Assembly: GCF_003355515.1 (NCBI RefSeq)
Contig: NZ_CP031367.1
Location: forward strand, 62,001-126,000
Length of the DNA: 64,000 nucleotides
Reading direction: 5' to 3'
Source of the DNA: Aliarcobacter trophiarum LMG 25534
Lineage (GTDB): Bacteria > Campylobacterota > Campylobacteria > Campylobacterales > Arcobacteraceae
The translations under genes and the position numbers were made by a program. Positions 32,148-41,698 of this stretch are shown here, piece by piece. The notes beneath the pieces are model-generated. The model was not told the origin of the DNA. It saw nothing but the letters and a program-made list of their open reading frames with translations, and searched no databases. Position 1 is the stretch's first letter; the number at the start of each line of letters is the position of its first letter.

Positions 32148-32837
32148 TTGATAATAAATAGTAGTTTAAAGAAAATAGGAGATAAAGAGCTTATTATTTT
32201 ATTTGATTTAGATGGGACTTTGATAGATTCAACTTTTGCGATTACTGATACATTCTTATATGTATTCGCAAAGCATAGCTATCCATTTACAAAAACTGTT
32301 GAGGATATAAAAAAGCAAATTGGCTATCCACTTGATATTATGTTTGAGAATTTGGGAATTCCAAGAGCTATTGTATGGGATTTTGTAGATAGCTATAAAA
32401 TGAGATATAAAAATATATCTGTAGCACAAACTTCTTTATTAGAAAATGCTTTTGAGGCTGTAAAATTAGCTTCTAGTTTTGCAACTTTGGGAGTGGTTAC
32501 TACAAAAACAAGGATTTACTCAACACCAATTTTAGATAATTTTGATATAGGAAATGATTTTAGAACTATTATTGGAAGAGAAGATGTAGAAAATCCAAAA
32601 CCTCACCAGGAGCCTATTTTAAAGGCTTTAGAAAATCTAAATTATGATAAAGAGAAACATATTGCATATATGATTGGAGATACAAAACTAGATATGATAG
32701 CCGCAAAAAATGCATCTATAAACTCTATTGGAGTTTTGTGTGGATACAGTAGTTTTGATGAGCTAAAGAACTATACAGATATTGTAAAAGACAACTCTTT
32801 TGAAGCTATAAAATATTTAGAAAATCTATTTAGCTAA
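32148..32837 (+). CDS. HAD-family hydrolase, phosphoglycolate phosphatase-like
   Basis: The start is a TTG with AGGAG 6 nt upstream (229 residues). Motif I FDLDGTLIDST (two catalytic Asp), motif II Thr in GVVTTKT, motif III Lys in ENPKPHQEP and motif IV MIGDTKLDMIAA are all present. The helical cap of ~65 residues fits subclass IA. It likely dephosphorylates a small metabolite such as phosphoglycolate. It lies between the substrate-binding protein gene (24 bp upstream) and an AbrB-family membrane protein gene (1 bp downstream), so all three may form one operon. Confidence 0.88.
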   Translation: MIINSSLKKIGDKELIILFDLDGTLIDSTFAITDTFLYVFAKHSYPFTKTVEDIKKQIGYPLDIMFENLGIPRAIVWDFVDSYKMRYKNISVAQTSLLENAFEAVKLASSFATLGVVTTKTRIYSTPILDNFDIGNDFRTIIGREDVENPKPHQEPILKALENLNYDKEKHIAYMIGDTKLDMIAAKNASINSIGVLCGYSSFDELKNYTDIVKDNSFEAIKYLENLFS

Positions 32838-32838
32838 T

Positions 32839-33867
32839 ATGATAAATTTAGCAAAAATGCTTTTAGCTTTACTTATTGGGCTTTTAGGCTCAATAGTTTT
32901 TATCTATTTTCATTTACCTCTTCCTTGGCTTTTGGGAAGTATTTTTGCTACAACTTTGTCTATAAGATTTGAAAAATTACCAATAATTAGTCCAAAAACT
33001 TTTTCACCACCAGCAAGAATTTTAATAGGAATTGCAATAGGAAGTGCTTTTACTCCAGAGATTTTAAACTATATTCCCCACTATTTTGTAAGTCTATTAC
33101 TTGTTGTTCCATTTACAATTTTAGTAATATTCTTTGGAACATATTACTATTATAAAGTTTTAAAATATGATTTAAAAACCTCATATTTAGGCTCAATGCC
33201 AGGAGGTGTTATAGAGATGGTAATAATAGGAGAAGAGCTAAAAGCAGATACTACTAAAATAACTCTAATGCAAAGCTCTAGGCTATTTTTTGTGGTTGTA
33301 TCTTTACCTTTTATTATTCAATATATTTTTCAAATAGATATCCGTGGTAACCAGTTACTTACTACTCCACTTAAAAATATAGATTTTTTTGAGTTTTTTG
33401 TTTTATATACTCTCTCTATTTTTGCAGCAATTTTTGCAAAAAGAATCAAAGTAACAGCTGCATTCTTGATGGGTCCTATGATTTTAAGTATATTTTTGTT
33501 TTCAACTGGAGTTTTTACTGTAGCAATTCCAGATGAGTTTTTGAAGTTTATTCAGATTGTTTTTGGGGTAATTATTGGATTTACTTTTAGAAATGTACCT
33601 TTTAAAATAATATATAAAACTCTACTTGCTACTTTTGGACATTTTATTATTTTGTTTATTTTATGTGCTATTTTTATAGCAATTATCTTTTATAGTTTGG
33701 ATTTCAAGGTTTTGGATATCTTACTTGCCTTTGGTCCAGGAGGACAAACTGAGATAAACTTAATAGCTCTTTTGGTTGGTGCGAACTTGCCATATATAAC
33801 TTTGCACCATATTGTAAGACTTTTAATAGTTATGAATATTGCTCCAATTATTGCTAGAAGACTTTAA
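32839..33867 (+). CDS. AbrB-family integral membrane protein
   Basis: The 342-residue protein has about ten membrane helices in two related halves, each with a short loop rich in Pro and Gly (LPLPWLLGSIFATTLS near the N-terminus; TAAFLMGPMILSIFLF in the second half). This is the AbrB/ammonia-monooxygenase-like transporter fold (TIGR03082 type). LGSMPGGVIEMVIIGEE and FGPGGQTEINLIALLVG are conserved repeats of the family. The substrate is unknown. It should not be confused with the AbrB transcription factor. It starts right after the HAD gene stop. Confidence 0.85.
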   Translation: MINLAKMLLALLIGLLGSIVFIYFHLPLPWLLGSIFATTLSIRFEKLPIISPKTFSPPARILIGIAIGSAFTPEILNYIPHYFVSLLLVVPFTILVIFFGTYYYYKVLKYDLKTSYLGSMPGGVIEMVIIGEELKADTTKITLMQSSRLFFVVVSLPFIIQYIFQIDIRGNQLLTTPLKNIDFFEFFVLYTLSIFAAIFAKRIKVTAAFLMGPMILSIFLFSTGVFTVAIPDEFLKFIQIVFGVIIGFTFRNVPFKIIYKTLLATFGHFIILFILCAIFIAIIFYSLDFKVLDILLAFGPGGQTEINLIALLVGANLPYITLHHIVRLLIVMNIAPIIARRL

Positions 33868-33879
33868 AAATTGAAATAA

Positions 33880-33909
33880 AAAAAGCCCAATTCCGAAGAA
33901 CTGGGCTTT
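33880..33909. terminator. Bidirectional terminator between AbrB-family gene and rpsU
   Basis: AAAGCCCA pairs with TGGGCTTT around a 12-nt loop. On the minus strand it is followed by a long T run (GGGCTTTTTTTATTT), a strong rpsU terminator; the plus strand has a weaker tail. Confidence 0.88.
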
Positions 33910-33928
33910 ACTTGGAAAATAACAGATC

Positions 33929-34141
33929 TTATAATCTTGACTCGTATCTTCTAAGCATATATAATTTTTTAAGCATTTTCTTTCTAGCAGAAATTTTTTG
34001 TTTTTTTCTGATTTCAGTCATTGGTTCAAAATATCTTCTAGCTCTTGTTTCTGTAACTATAAGGTTTCTGTCACATTGCTTTTTAAATCTTCTATACGCT
34101 TCGTCAAAAGATTCATTATCTCTAACTTTAATGCCTGGCAC
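33929..34141 (-). CDS. rpsU: 30S ribosomal protein S21
   Basis: The GTG at 34141 gives the normal 70-residue S21 starting [20 protein letters not shown], with GGGTGA 5 nt upstream; a GTG three codons earlier lacks support. The Arg/Lys-rich helices ([24 protein letters not shown]) bind the 16S 3' domain near the anti-Shine-Dalgarno. A TATAAT on the minus strand (34178-34183) is a likely -10. Monocistronic, with a strong terminator. Confidence 0.96.
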   Translation of the reverse strand: MPGIKVRDNESFDEAYRRFKKQCDRNLIVTETRARRYFEPMTEIRKKQKISARKKMLKKLYMLRRYESRL

Positions 34142-34177
34142 TAAAATCACCCACTTTCTTTTTAAATTTGAGCTTGG

Positions 34178-34183
34178 ATTATA
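34178..34183 (-). promoter_or_regulatory. rpsU: Likely -10 element of rpsU
   Basis: TATAAT reads toward rpsU and lies 36 bp before the GTG start. Confidence 0.5.
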
Positions 34184-34255
34184 ATTAAATAAACTTAATT
34201 CCTATTTAATCTATATTAGAATAGAATAATTTTTTTTAATATTAAGGAATAAATT

Positions 34256-34726
34256 ATGAATTTAACACATATTGATGATAATAATAGACCAAAAATGGTA
34301 GATGTCTCAGGGAAAAATGAGACACATAGAGTTGCAGTTGCAAGTGGAAAAATCACTATGAGCCGTGATGCTTATGATGCAATTATAGGAAATGTTGTAA
34401 AAAAAGGTCCAGTTTTACAAACAGCTGTAATAGCAGCAATTATGGGTACAAAAAAGACAAGTGAGTTAATACCTATGTGCCACCCACTGCTTTTAAGTGG
34501 GATTAATTGCGATATAGAAGAGTTTCCACAAACAAACAGTTTTAAACTTTTTGTTACAGCAAAATTAAATGGACAAACAGGTGTTGAAATGGAAGCTTTA
34601 ACAGGTGTTAGTGTTGGGCTCCTTACAATTTATGATATGGTAAAAGCTATTGATAAAAGTATGATAATTTCAGATATTCAGCTTGAAAGTAAAAGTGGTG
34701 GGAAAAGTGGAGATTTTAAAAGATGA
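34256..34726 (+). CDS. moaC: Cyclic pyranopterin monophosphate synthase
   Basis: The 156-residue protein has [30 protein letters not shown] and the [21 protein letters not shown] block, all diagnostic of MoaC. With MoaA it converts GTP to cyclic pyranopterin monophosphate, the first molybdenum-cofactor intermediate. The stop overlaps the next gene start (ATGA). Other moa genes are not in the window. Confidence 0.97.
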   Translation: MNLTHIDDNNRPKMVDVSGKNETHRVAVASGKITMSRDAYDAIIGNVVKKGPVLQTAVIAAIMGTKKTSELIPMCHPLLLSGINCDIEEFPQTNSFKLFVTAKLNGQTGVEMEALTGVSVGLLTIYDMVKAIDKSMIISDIQLESKSGGKSGDFKR

Positions 34727-34986
34727 TAGATTTAAGTGATAAAAAATTAGAGTTAAACTACCCTTGTAGTTGGGAATATAAACTTGTTGTTTTAGAAGAT
34801 TGTAATATTAAAAAATGTGTAAAAGAGGTTGTTTTTGAACGAGAACATAACTTAAAACCATCAAGAACTAGCTCTAAAGGTAAATTTAAAAGTTATAGCT
34901 TGGAGATGTTAGTTCACAATGATGATGATAGAACTGAAATTTTTAGACTCTTAGGGGAGCATAGTGAGATAAAAATGGTACTTTAG
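34723..34986 (+). CDS. DUF493 / YbeD-like protein
   Basis: The 87-residue protein starts within the moaC stop (4-bp overlap) and so is translationally coupled. It matches the DUF493 (YbeD) alpha/beta fold, with [18 protein letters not shown] near the N-terminus and the [21 protein letters not shown] core. E. coli YbeD is near the lipoate ligase genes and its role is unclear. Coupling to moaC is also known in Campylobacter. Confidence 0.8.
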   Translation: MIDLSDKKLELNYPCSWEYKLVVLEDCNIKKCVKEVVFEREHNLKPSRTSSKGKFKSYSLEMLVHNDDDRTEIFRLLGEHSEIKMVL

Positions 34987-34993
34987 TAGATTT

Positions 34994-35257
34994 TTATAAA
35001 TCTACTAACTCCCTTTTAAAAATCTCTTGATTTAGTTTTTTAATAGCTGTTTGGTAGATTTTTTCTACCTCTTTTGTATCTTCTTCTTTTAAAAGAGTTT
35101 TTATCTCATCTATACTTTTACCCTCTTCAAAAGCTATGAAAGTTTTGTACTCTCTTTTTGTAAATTTTCTTTTTAATACCTCTTGAAGCTCATCTTCACT
35201 TTTTAGAGTTCCTATAAGTTTTACTATATGTTTTGTAATTGAATTTGTGAAATTCAT
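34994..35257 (-). CDS. Conserved small helical protein
   Basis: The 87-residue protein is almost all helix and strongly charged. The central part (LKRKFTKREYKTFIAFEEGKS then IDEIKTLLKEEDTKEVEKIY) resembles a sigma-region-4-like or other helix-turn-helix, but no DNA-binding signature is firm. It converges on the DUF493 gene with a 7-bp gap, and a small hypothetical gene lies at the same place in Campylobacter. Function unknown. Confidence 0.65.
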   Translation of the reverse strand: MNFTNSITKHIVKLIGTLKSEDELQEVLKRKFTKREYKTFIAFEEGKSIDEIKTLLKEEDTKEVEKIYQTAIKKLNQEIFKRELVDL

Positions 35258-35365
35258 AGTTTAATCTTTCCTTTTAAATGTTTCTATTTAATTACTACTT
35301 TTTATAGGTGGATTTTAAATTCCCTAAAAAGTAGCAAAAACCTAAAGTGCTTTATGAATAAAGCT

Positions 35366-36154
35366 CTAGTTATTTAGCCAATTTTCTAAATCTTTTATAT
35401 CGCTATGCGATGTCATATCAAGCATAATAGGGCTTATTGAAACATAGCCATTCTTTATAGCTTCAAAATCACAAGAACTATCAATACTTGCTCTCCAACT
35501 AAGGGGATGAAGACCAATCCAATAGTACTCTTCTCCTCGTGGATTTGTATGTCTATGTGCATCATTTCCATACACTCTATATCCAGCTTTTGTAATTTTT
35601 ACACCATTGCAATCTTTTGCTTTTAAAGGTGGAATATTAACATTTAAAAACTTTCTTTCAGCTAGTGGAAAATAGCCATTTTCTATCTTATTTACTAAAT
35701 CAACTACTACTTTACATGCTAGTTCAAAATCCCAATCAACTACAATACTTCGGCACATATCTTTGCAAACTTGTGATATAGCAATTGCTGGAACTCCATG
35801 AATTACAGCCTCCATAGCAGCACTAGCTGTTCCACTATAAGTAATATCTTCTCCCATATTTGCACCAATATTTATACCACTTATTACCAAATCAGGACGA
35901 TATCCATTTTTAAAAAGATGTCCTAATGATAGATATATACAATCTGTTGGTGTTGCATCATCTATTTTATAGTATTCATCATCTATACTTATAAGCCTTA
36001 AAGGTCTATCCAAAGTTAAAGAGTGACCACAAGCTGATTTATTTTTTGCAGGGGCTACCACCATTACTTTTGCTATTGGTTCAAGTGCTTTTATTAGAGC
36101 TTTTAGACCAACTGCATCATACCCATCATCATTTGTTAGAAGAATTTTCATCAT
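35366..36154 (-). CDS. surE: 5'/3'-nucleotidase SurE
   Basis: The 262-residue protein starts MMKILLTNDDGYDAVGLKAL with the metal-binding Asp-Asp pair, followed by SGINIGANMGEDITYSGTASAAMEA with the Asn and Ser ligands. SurE dephosphorylates nucleoside monophosphates in stationary phase. Two consecutive ATG codons make the exact start uncertain by one residue. It overlaps the end of dnaE by 26 bp, so it is coupled to it. Confidence 0.96.
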   Translation of the reverse strand: MMKILLTNDDGYDAVGLKALIKALEPIAKVMVVAPAKNKSACGHSLTLDRPLRLISIDDEYYKIDDATPTDCIYLSLGHLFKNGYRPDLVISGINIGANMGEDITYSGTASAAMEAVIHGVPAIAISQVCKDMCRSIVVDWDFELACKVVVDLVNKIENGYFPLAERKFLNVNIPPLKAKDCNGVKITKAGYRVYGNDAHRHTNPRGEEYYWIGLHPLSWRASIDSSCDFEAIKNGYVSISPIMLDMTSHSDIKDLENWLNN

Positions 36155-39100
36155 CTACTATATATGCTCCTTTTATATTATGAATTAGTTTTTCAACTGT
36201 ACTAGAAACTTTTATACCACTTTCAAGCTCTAGGTCTGCTAATTTTGATTTTACTATAATTTTTAGTTCTCTTTTCCCTTGGTTGTTTATTACTAAATCA
36301 AATAGTTTTAGTATTGAATCTTCATCTTCAGTAAACATCAAAGCAATTGTAAGAGGTGGCTCTGCTATCTCTTTTTGTTTTATATTTACTCTCTCTTTTT
36401 GGGCATCTAAAATAGTCTCTATTTTTAAAACGCTCATTCGTGTAAATTGGTCATTTTTTGAGATTCGTACTTTAAAGGCTATTGGTTCATTTAAATCAAA
36501 ACTTTCCTGAAGCTCTTTTAACTTATCTTCAAATAGCATAAACTCGATAGTTCCATGGAAATCCAAAATTGAGACAATTCCAAACTTACTACCCTTTTTT
36601 GATATTTTTTCAGTAATTGTCTCTATTTTTCCAACTATTAGAATTTGACTTCCATCTGCTAACTCATCTATTTGAGATGATAGTGTATAGTTTATCTTTT
36701 CTATCTTGTCTTTATATTCATCAAGTGGATGACCTGAAACATAAAAACCAAGGCTTGCTTTTTCAAGTTCTAATATCTCTTTTTTTGAGTATTCAGGTAA
36801 ATTGTCTAATTCTACCTCTATACTTGTAAGCTCTGTGCTATCTCCAAAAAGAGAACCAACAGACATTTTTTTTGCATTTGAAGCTTTTCCAGCACCATCA
36901 ACAATTTTTTCTATTTGGCTTAAAAGGGCATTTCTTGAGTATCCAAAACTATCAAAAACTCCTGCTTTTGTTAAAGATTCTATAACTCTTTTGTTTACTT
37001 TGCTTGCATCTATTCTTGATATAAAATCTGATAAATCTATAAAGCTTCCATCTTCTCTTGCTTTTAATATTGAATTTATTGCAACATCTCCAGCACCTTT
37101 AATTGCACCCATTCCAAACATTACAACTTCTTTACCATCTATTTTTGTGGCTGAGAATACAAGGTCTGATTTATTTATATCTGGTGGGAAAAGGTCTAAT
37201 CCTAGCCTTTTTACTTCATCTACATATCGTACAACTTTATCTGTATTATCTTTTTCAAGGGTTAAAAGTGCTGCCATAAATTCAGCTTTATAGTAGCATT
37301 TTAAATATGAAGTATAAAAAGTAACTAATGCATAAGCTGCTGAGTGAGATTTATTAAATCCATACCCAGCAAACTTAACAATCAAATCAAAAAGCTCTTC
37401 AGCATAGGCTCTTGTAAAATTCTTTTGCTCTGCACCATCTGCAAATTCACCTTTTAGTTTATCCATCTCCTCTTTAATCTTTTTACCCATTGCTCTTCGC
37501 ACAAGGTCAGCTCCACCTAAAGAGAAACCACCAACACTTTGAACAATTTGCATTACTTGTTCTTGGTATACGATTACTCCATAAGTATTTTCCAAAATTG
37601 GTTTTAAAACCTCTTCAAGCTCATCATGGAAATAGTCAATTTTTGCACGACCGTGTTTTCTTTCAATAAAGTCATCAAGCATTCCAGATTCCATAGGACC
37701 TGGTCTATATAAGGCAAGAACGGCAACAATATCCTCAAAGTTTGATGGTTTTAATCTTTTACACAAATCTTGCATACCATCAGATTCAATTTGAAATAGT
37801 CCTAGGGTATCACCAGTTTGAATTAAATCATAAACACCTTTATCATTTACATCTATAGTTTTAAAATCTATTTTTTTACCATGTCTTTGCTCTATTAGTT
37901 TTAAAGCTTCATCTATAACTGTAAGAGTTTTAAGTCCTAAAAAGTCGAATTTTATTAAATCAACATCTTCTATATATTTTCCGTTATATTGTGTAGCTAA
38001 AGTATCAAGCCCACTTGGTTTAAAAAGTGGTGTTTTATTCCATAGTGGTTCATTTGAAATTACAACTCCAGCGGCATGAGTTCCTGCATTTCTATTTAGA
38101 CCTTCAAGTGCTAGTGCGTACTCCCAAACTCTAGCAGCTAGTGGATCTGCTTCACAAAGTTCTTTTATTTTTGGCTCTTTTTCCCATGAAGAAGTAAGAT
38201 TTATTCCTAGCTCATCTGGAATTAGCTTTGCCATAGCATCAGCTTTTGCATATGGCATATCTAAAACCCTTGCAACATCTCGTATAACACCTTTTGCTAA
38301 AAGTTTACCAAAAGTTATAATTTGTGCAACATTGGCTCTTCCATACTGATTTACAACATAGTCTATTATTTCACCACGCCTACTTTGGCAAAAATCCATA
38401 TCAATATCGGGCATACTTACCCTTTCAGGATTTAAAAATCTCTCAAAAAGCAGTCCATAAGGAATTGGATCAATATCTGTAATCTTAAGGCTATAAGCAA
38501 CCAAACTTCCAGCAGCAGAACCTCGTCCTGGACCTACAGGAATTTGCATATCTTTTGCAACCTTTACGAAATCCCAAACAATAAGCATATAACCAGGGAA
38601 TTTCATACTATTTATAATATTTATTTCAAGTTCAAGTCTATCTTTATACTCTTGATGATTCTCTATAGGGACTAATTTTAACCTATCTTCTAAACCTTTT
38701 CTACACTCAAAGGCGAATAAAACTTTGTCATTTTCTAGTGAATACTCATTTTGTGGTTCTGGTATCTTTATATTTAACTCTTCTAATTTATCTCTTGTAA
38801 ATTTAAAATTTGGAGGAGTAGGATTTCCTAGTTTTATTGTTAGATTACATTTATCTGCTATTTCTTGAGTGCTTTCAATAGCTTCTGGAATATCAGCATA
38901 AAGCTTGTATATTTGCTCAGGTGATTTTAGATAAAACTCATGTACACTATGTCTTAATCTATTTGGATCATCATAAAGTTTATTCATTGCGATACACATA
39001 AATGCTTCATGTGCATCAGCATCTTTTTGTTCTAAATAGTGAGTATCATTTGTAGCAACTACTTTTATACCTGTCTCTTGTGAAATTTTTAGAATTTGGT

Positions 39101-39692
39101 CATCTACAAAATGCTGGTCACCAATACCATGTCGCATAATTTCAAGATAAAAGTCATCTTGAAAAATCTCTTTATACTCAAGAGCTATTTTTTTTGCCTC
39201 TTCATATCCTTTTGCACCATTTTTTACATTTCGCTCATTTTGAGTATTTAAATGCCAGTTTACTTCTCCTTGTAAACAAGCTGCACTGCAAACAAGCCCT
39301 TCAGAGTGTTTTTTTAGGAGTTCTTTATTTATTCTGGGATAGTAGTAAAAACCATTTATATATGCTTGTGAACTTAGATACATAAGATTTTTGTAGCCTA
39401 TTTCATCTTTTGCATATAAACATAGGTGAAATCTTTGACGATTTGTTTTATCACTTAAATCTTCACTATTGTGGATATAGGCTTCCATTCCAATAATTGG
39501 TTTTATTCCTTCATTCTTCATAGCATTGTAAAAGTCTATTGCTCCAAACATATTTCCATGGTCGGTCATAGCAACACTTGTCATTCCAAACTCTTTTAGC
39601 TTTTTTGCAAGTGGCTTGATTTTATTTGCACCATCAAGAAGGGAATACTCTGTATGTAAATGTAAGTGTGTAAATTGTGGTATTTGTGACAT
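36129..39692 (-). CDS. dnaE: DNA polymerase III alpha subunit
   Basis: The 1187-residue replicative polymerase has an N-terminal PHP domain (HLHTEYSLLDGANKI, residues ~9-23), the polymerase palm with catalytic acidic residues in PDIDMDFCQSRR (~416-427), fingers and the helix-hairpin-helix region, and an OB domain near ~1000 (SQILIVGKIETITEKISKKG). The length fits DnaE1. It is the catalytic core of the replisome together with the clamp. The ATG lies after AAGATATG and no unusual feature is seen. surE follows with overlap. Confidence 0.98.
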   Translation of the reverse strand: MSQIPQFTHLHLHTEYSLLDGANKIKPLAKKLKEFGMTSVAMTDHGNMFGAIDFYNAMKNEGIKPIIGMEAYIHNSEDLSDKTNRQRFHLCLYAKDEIGYKNLMYLSSQAYINGFYYYPRINKELLKKHSEGLVCSAACLQGEVNWHLNTQNERNVKNGAKGYEEAKKIALEYKEIFQDDFYLEIMRHGIGDQHFVDDQILKISQETGIKVVATNDTHYLEQKDADAHEAFMCIAMNKLYDDPNRLRHSVHEFYLKSPEQIYKLYADIPEAIESTQEIADKCNLTIKLGNPTPPNFKFTRDKLEELNIKIPEPQNEYSLENDKVLFAFECRKGLEDRLKLVPIENHQEYKDRLELEINIINSMKFPGYMLIVWDFVKVAKDMQIPVGPGRGSAAGSLVAYSLKITDIDPIPYGLLFERFLNPERVSMPDIDMDFCQSRRGEIIDYVVNQYGRANVAQIITFGKLLAKGVIRDVARVLDMPYAKADAMAKLIPDELGINLTSSWEKEPKIKELCEADPLAARVWEYALALEGLNRNAGTHAAGVVISNEPLWNKTPLFKPSGLDTLATQYNGKYIEDVDLIKFDFLGLKTLTVIDEALKLIEQRHGKKIDFKTIDVNDKGVYDLIQTGDTLGLFQIESDGMQDLCKRLKPSNFEDIVAVLALYRPGPMESGMLDDFIERKHGRAKIDYFHDELEEVLKPILENTYGVIVYQEQVMQIVQSVGGFSLGGADLVRRAMGKKIKEEMDKLKGEFADGAEQKNFTRAYAEELFDLIVKFAGYGFNKSHSAAYALVTFYTSYLKCYYKAEFMAALLTLEKDNTDKVVRYVDEVKRLGLDLFPPDINKSDLVFSATKIDGKEVVMFGMGAIKGAGDVAINSILKAREDGSFIDLSDFISRIDASKVNKRVIESLTKAGVFDSFGYSRNALLSQIEKIVDGAGKASNAKKMSVGSLFGDSTELTSIEVELDNLPEYSKKEILELEKASLGFYVSGHPLDEYKDKIEKINYTLSSQIDELADGSQILIVGKIETITEKISKKGSKFGIVSILDFHGTIEFMLFEDKLKELQESFDLNEPIAFKVRISKNDQFTRMSVLKIETILDAQKERVNIKQKEIAEPPLTIALMFTEDEDSILKLFDLVINNQGKRELKIIVKSKLADLELESGIKVSSTVEKLIHNIKGAYIVDDENSSNK

Positions 39693-39765
39693 ATCTTATA
39701 AATCTTTTATTTTATTTCTTATGTATATATTTTACCTAAAACTTCATTGAGAAGATATTAATATC

Positions 39766-39790
39766 ATATAAGCCCTAATGGAGCTTATAT
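39766..39790 (-). terminator. Possible hairpin after the DJ-1/PfpI gene
   Basis: ATATAAGC pairs with GCTTATAT around a 9-nt loop just downstream of the stop at 39795. The U-tract is poor, so strength is uncertain. Confidence 0.4.
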
Positions 39791-39794
39791 TTAA

Positions 39795-40337
39795 TTATGC
39801 TAGAAGACCTGTTTTAACTTGGTGATAAATATCATCACCTTTTAAAGTTTTTACAATTTCAAGTGCAAAATCAATTGCAGTTGCTGGTCCCCTTGAAGTA
39901 ATTACATTATTATCAGTAACCACATTTTTATCCTCTTGATAACCATCAGCTTTAATCTTTTTTTCGAAACTAGGATAACAAGTATAGTTTTGATTTAAAA
40001 CTCCTGCTTTGTGAAGTGCATAAGGTGCTGCACAAATAGCTCCAATTTTTTTATTGTTCTCTTCAAACTCTTTTAAAAGTCTTTGAACATTATTATTTTC
40101 TGCTAAAGTAAAAGCATTTGGAAGACCACCAGGTAAAACTATCATATCAAAATCACTAGAACTCACTTCTTCTATTCGTTTATCCATCTCAATTTTAATA
40201 TTATGAGCACCTATTAAAATTTTATCTTCAACTCCAGCTGTTATAACTTCTATTCCTGCACGTCTGCAAATATCAATAACTGAAATTGCTTCTATCTCTT
40301 CAAAACCATTTGATATTGGAACTAAAATTTTTGCCAT
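39795..40337 (-). CDS. DJ-1/PfpI family protein
   Basis: The 180-residue protein has the class I glutaminase-like fold with the nucleophile elbow GAICAAPYALHKAG (Cys at ~99) and FDMIVLPGGLPNAFTLAE, both typical of DJ-1/YajL/ThiJ. Members act as deglycases, glyoxalases or chaperones under oxidative stress; which applies here is unknown. EEIEAISVIDICRRAG at the N-terminus contains the conserved Glu that polarises the Cys. It is a single gene upstream of two FlgO-like genes in divergent orientation. Confidence 0.92.
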   Translation of the reverse strand: MAKILVPISNGFEEIEAISVIDICRRAGIEVITAGVEDKILIGAHNIKIEMDKRIEEVSSSDFDMIVLPGGLPNAFTLAENNNVQRLLKEFEENNKKIGAICAAPYALHKAGVLNQNYTCYPSFEKKIKADGYQEDKNVVTDNNVITSRGPATAIDFALEIVKTLKGDDIYHQVKTGLLA

Positions 40338-40459
40338 AAACTACCCTTTTTTGAGAATTTTATAAATATTATATACAAGTTTGGTTTATATAAGCATTTA
40401 TAAAGGTTTTGTAAGTAAATTTTAAATAAAATCTTAAGAATTTAAAAAAGGGATTGGAA

Positions 40460-41098
40460 ATGTCTAAACAAATCTTAAAATTTGCTATTTTTCTAGGGAT
40501 ATTAACTGTTTTTTCAGCTTGTAACTCAAAAAATAAAGAGGTAAGAACTGAATCAGATAAAGTAAATCAGATGAGAGATGGTATGACTGTTGCAAATTAT
40601 AAACAAGAAAACATAACTGTTCAAAATAGTTTAGAAGCAACTATATCTTCATTGGCAACTCAAATGATGATAAATAAAAAACTTGATACAAATAAACCTG
40701 TAATTGTAACCTCTTTTGTAAGACTAGACCAATTTAAAACTACATCAGAATTTGGAAGAGTTGTTGGAGAGAGTATGATAGATGAACTTTCAAATAGAGG
40801 TTTTAATCTTATAGAGTTTAGAGGACAAATGGCCATTTCTGTAAATGATAAAGGTGAGTATTTTTTAAGTAGAAAACCTCATGAGATTAAAAAAGAGGTT
40901 CCTAGTACGTATGTTGTTGTAGGAACTTACTCAAGACAAAATGGAAAAGTGATTTTAAATGCAAGAGTTATAGATAATATAACAGGAAGAGTAATATCTA
41001 GTGCGAGATCAACTTTTGTTCATGGCTTAGCTCAAGATTGTACAATGTTTGGAGATTGTCCACCTATGAGAACAATAAAAATCGTAAAAGAGAAATAA
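40460..41098 (+). CDS. FlgO-domain lipoprotein (first of a tandem pair)
   Basis: I use the ATG at 40460 (212 residues) over an earlier TTG because GGATTGGAA lies upstream. A lipoprotein signal (ILKFAIFLGILTVFSAC, Cys ~21) precedes a FlgO domain (~55-205): SLEATISSLATQMM, KPVIVTSFVRLDQF, SEFGRVVGESMIDEL, and VVVGTYSRQNGKVILNARVID. FlgO proteins are outer-membrane-associated and in Vibrio are needed for motility and stable flagella. No flagellar genes adjoin it here, so a broader envelope role is equally possible. A second member follows after 3 bp. Confidence 0.82.
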   Translation: MSKQILKFAIFLGILTVFSACNSKNKEVRTESDKVNQMRDGMTVANYKQENITVQNSLEATISSLATQMMINKKLDTNKPVIVTSFVRLDQFKTTSEFGRVVGESMIDELSNRGFNLIEFRGQMAISVNDKGEYFLSRKPHEIKKEVPSTYVVVGTYSRQNGKVILNARVIDNITGRVISSARSTFVHGLAQDCTMFGDCPPMRTIKIVKEK

Positions 41099-41101
41099 TA
41101 G

Positions 41102-41698
41102 ATGCCCTTTAAAAACTTAAGAGTACTAAAAAGTATTTTTTTAGTACTCTTAGCCCTTTTTATAACTTCTTGCGGAGCATATAAAGACCCAATTTCAAAA
41201 AATACAAATTTTGACTCAATGTTAAATGATATGGTGAAAAAATCAGCTATTAAGATTAAGAGAAATGTAGCTTTTGATGAGGTTGTTTTGGTATCTGATT
41301 TTGTAAATCTTGATAATCTTAAAAATAGGTCACAACTAGGATTTCTACTCTCAAATCTTTTAAAAGATAGGTTGTCTTCTTTGGATGTTATTGTAAGAGA
41401 GATAGAGTTAGGAAAAGAGTTTGAATTTGGACCTTCTGGGTTTAATCTTTTAACAAGAGAAAAAAATAGAATTTTAAGTGACAAGGTAAAATCAAGATAT
41501 GCAGTTGTTGGAACTTACTCTATTTCAAATAAGAGTCTAAATCTTTTTATAAAACTAATAGATATAAATAGTGGTAATATATTAAGCTCATCTTTTGCAC
41601 GAACAGATTTAGATAGTGAGATATTAGATCTTGAAGGAATATCTCAAAATAGAGACAATGAGTTTAGAAATAGTATTAGAAAACCTATGGTTTTATAA
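41102..41698 (+). CDS. FlgO-like lipoprotein (second of a tandem pair)
   Basis: The 198-residue protein has a lipoprotein signal (SIFLVLLALFITSCG, Cys ~24) and a FlgO-like domain in which VVLVSDFVNLDNLKNRSQLG and AVVGTYSISNKSLNLFIKLID match the same blocks as its upstream neighbour. Divergence between the two is large, so duplication was not recent. The gene overlaps recJ on the opposite strand by 6 bp. Confidence 0.75.
   Translation: MPFKNLRVLKSIFLVLLALFITSCGAYKDPISKNTNFDSMLNDMVKKSAIKIKRNVAFDEVVLVSDFVNLDNLKNRSQLGFLLSNLLKDRLSSLDVIVREIELGKEFEFGPSGFNLLTREKNRILSDKVKSRYAVVGTYSISNKSLNLFIKLIDINSGNILSSSFARTDLDSEILDLEGISQNRDNEFRNSIRKPMVL

Noticed and set aside
34142-34150. Earlier GTG start of rpsU
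   Set aside because: S21 normally begins directly with Met-Pro-Gly-Ile-Lys-Val; the GTG at 34141 has a better-spaced GGGTGA.
36802-37293. Long open frame on the plus strand opposite dnaE (163 codons)
   Set aside because: It is fully antisense to the conserved dnaE coding region, has low-complexity Ser/Phe composition from reverse reading of AT-rich codons, and no ribosome binding site.
41032-41484. Long minus-strand frame opposite the second FlgO-like gene
   Set aside because: It lies opposite a gene with a lipoprotein signal and family motifs; the antisense product has no recognisable domain.
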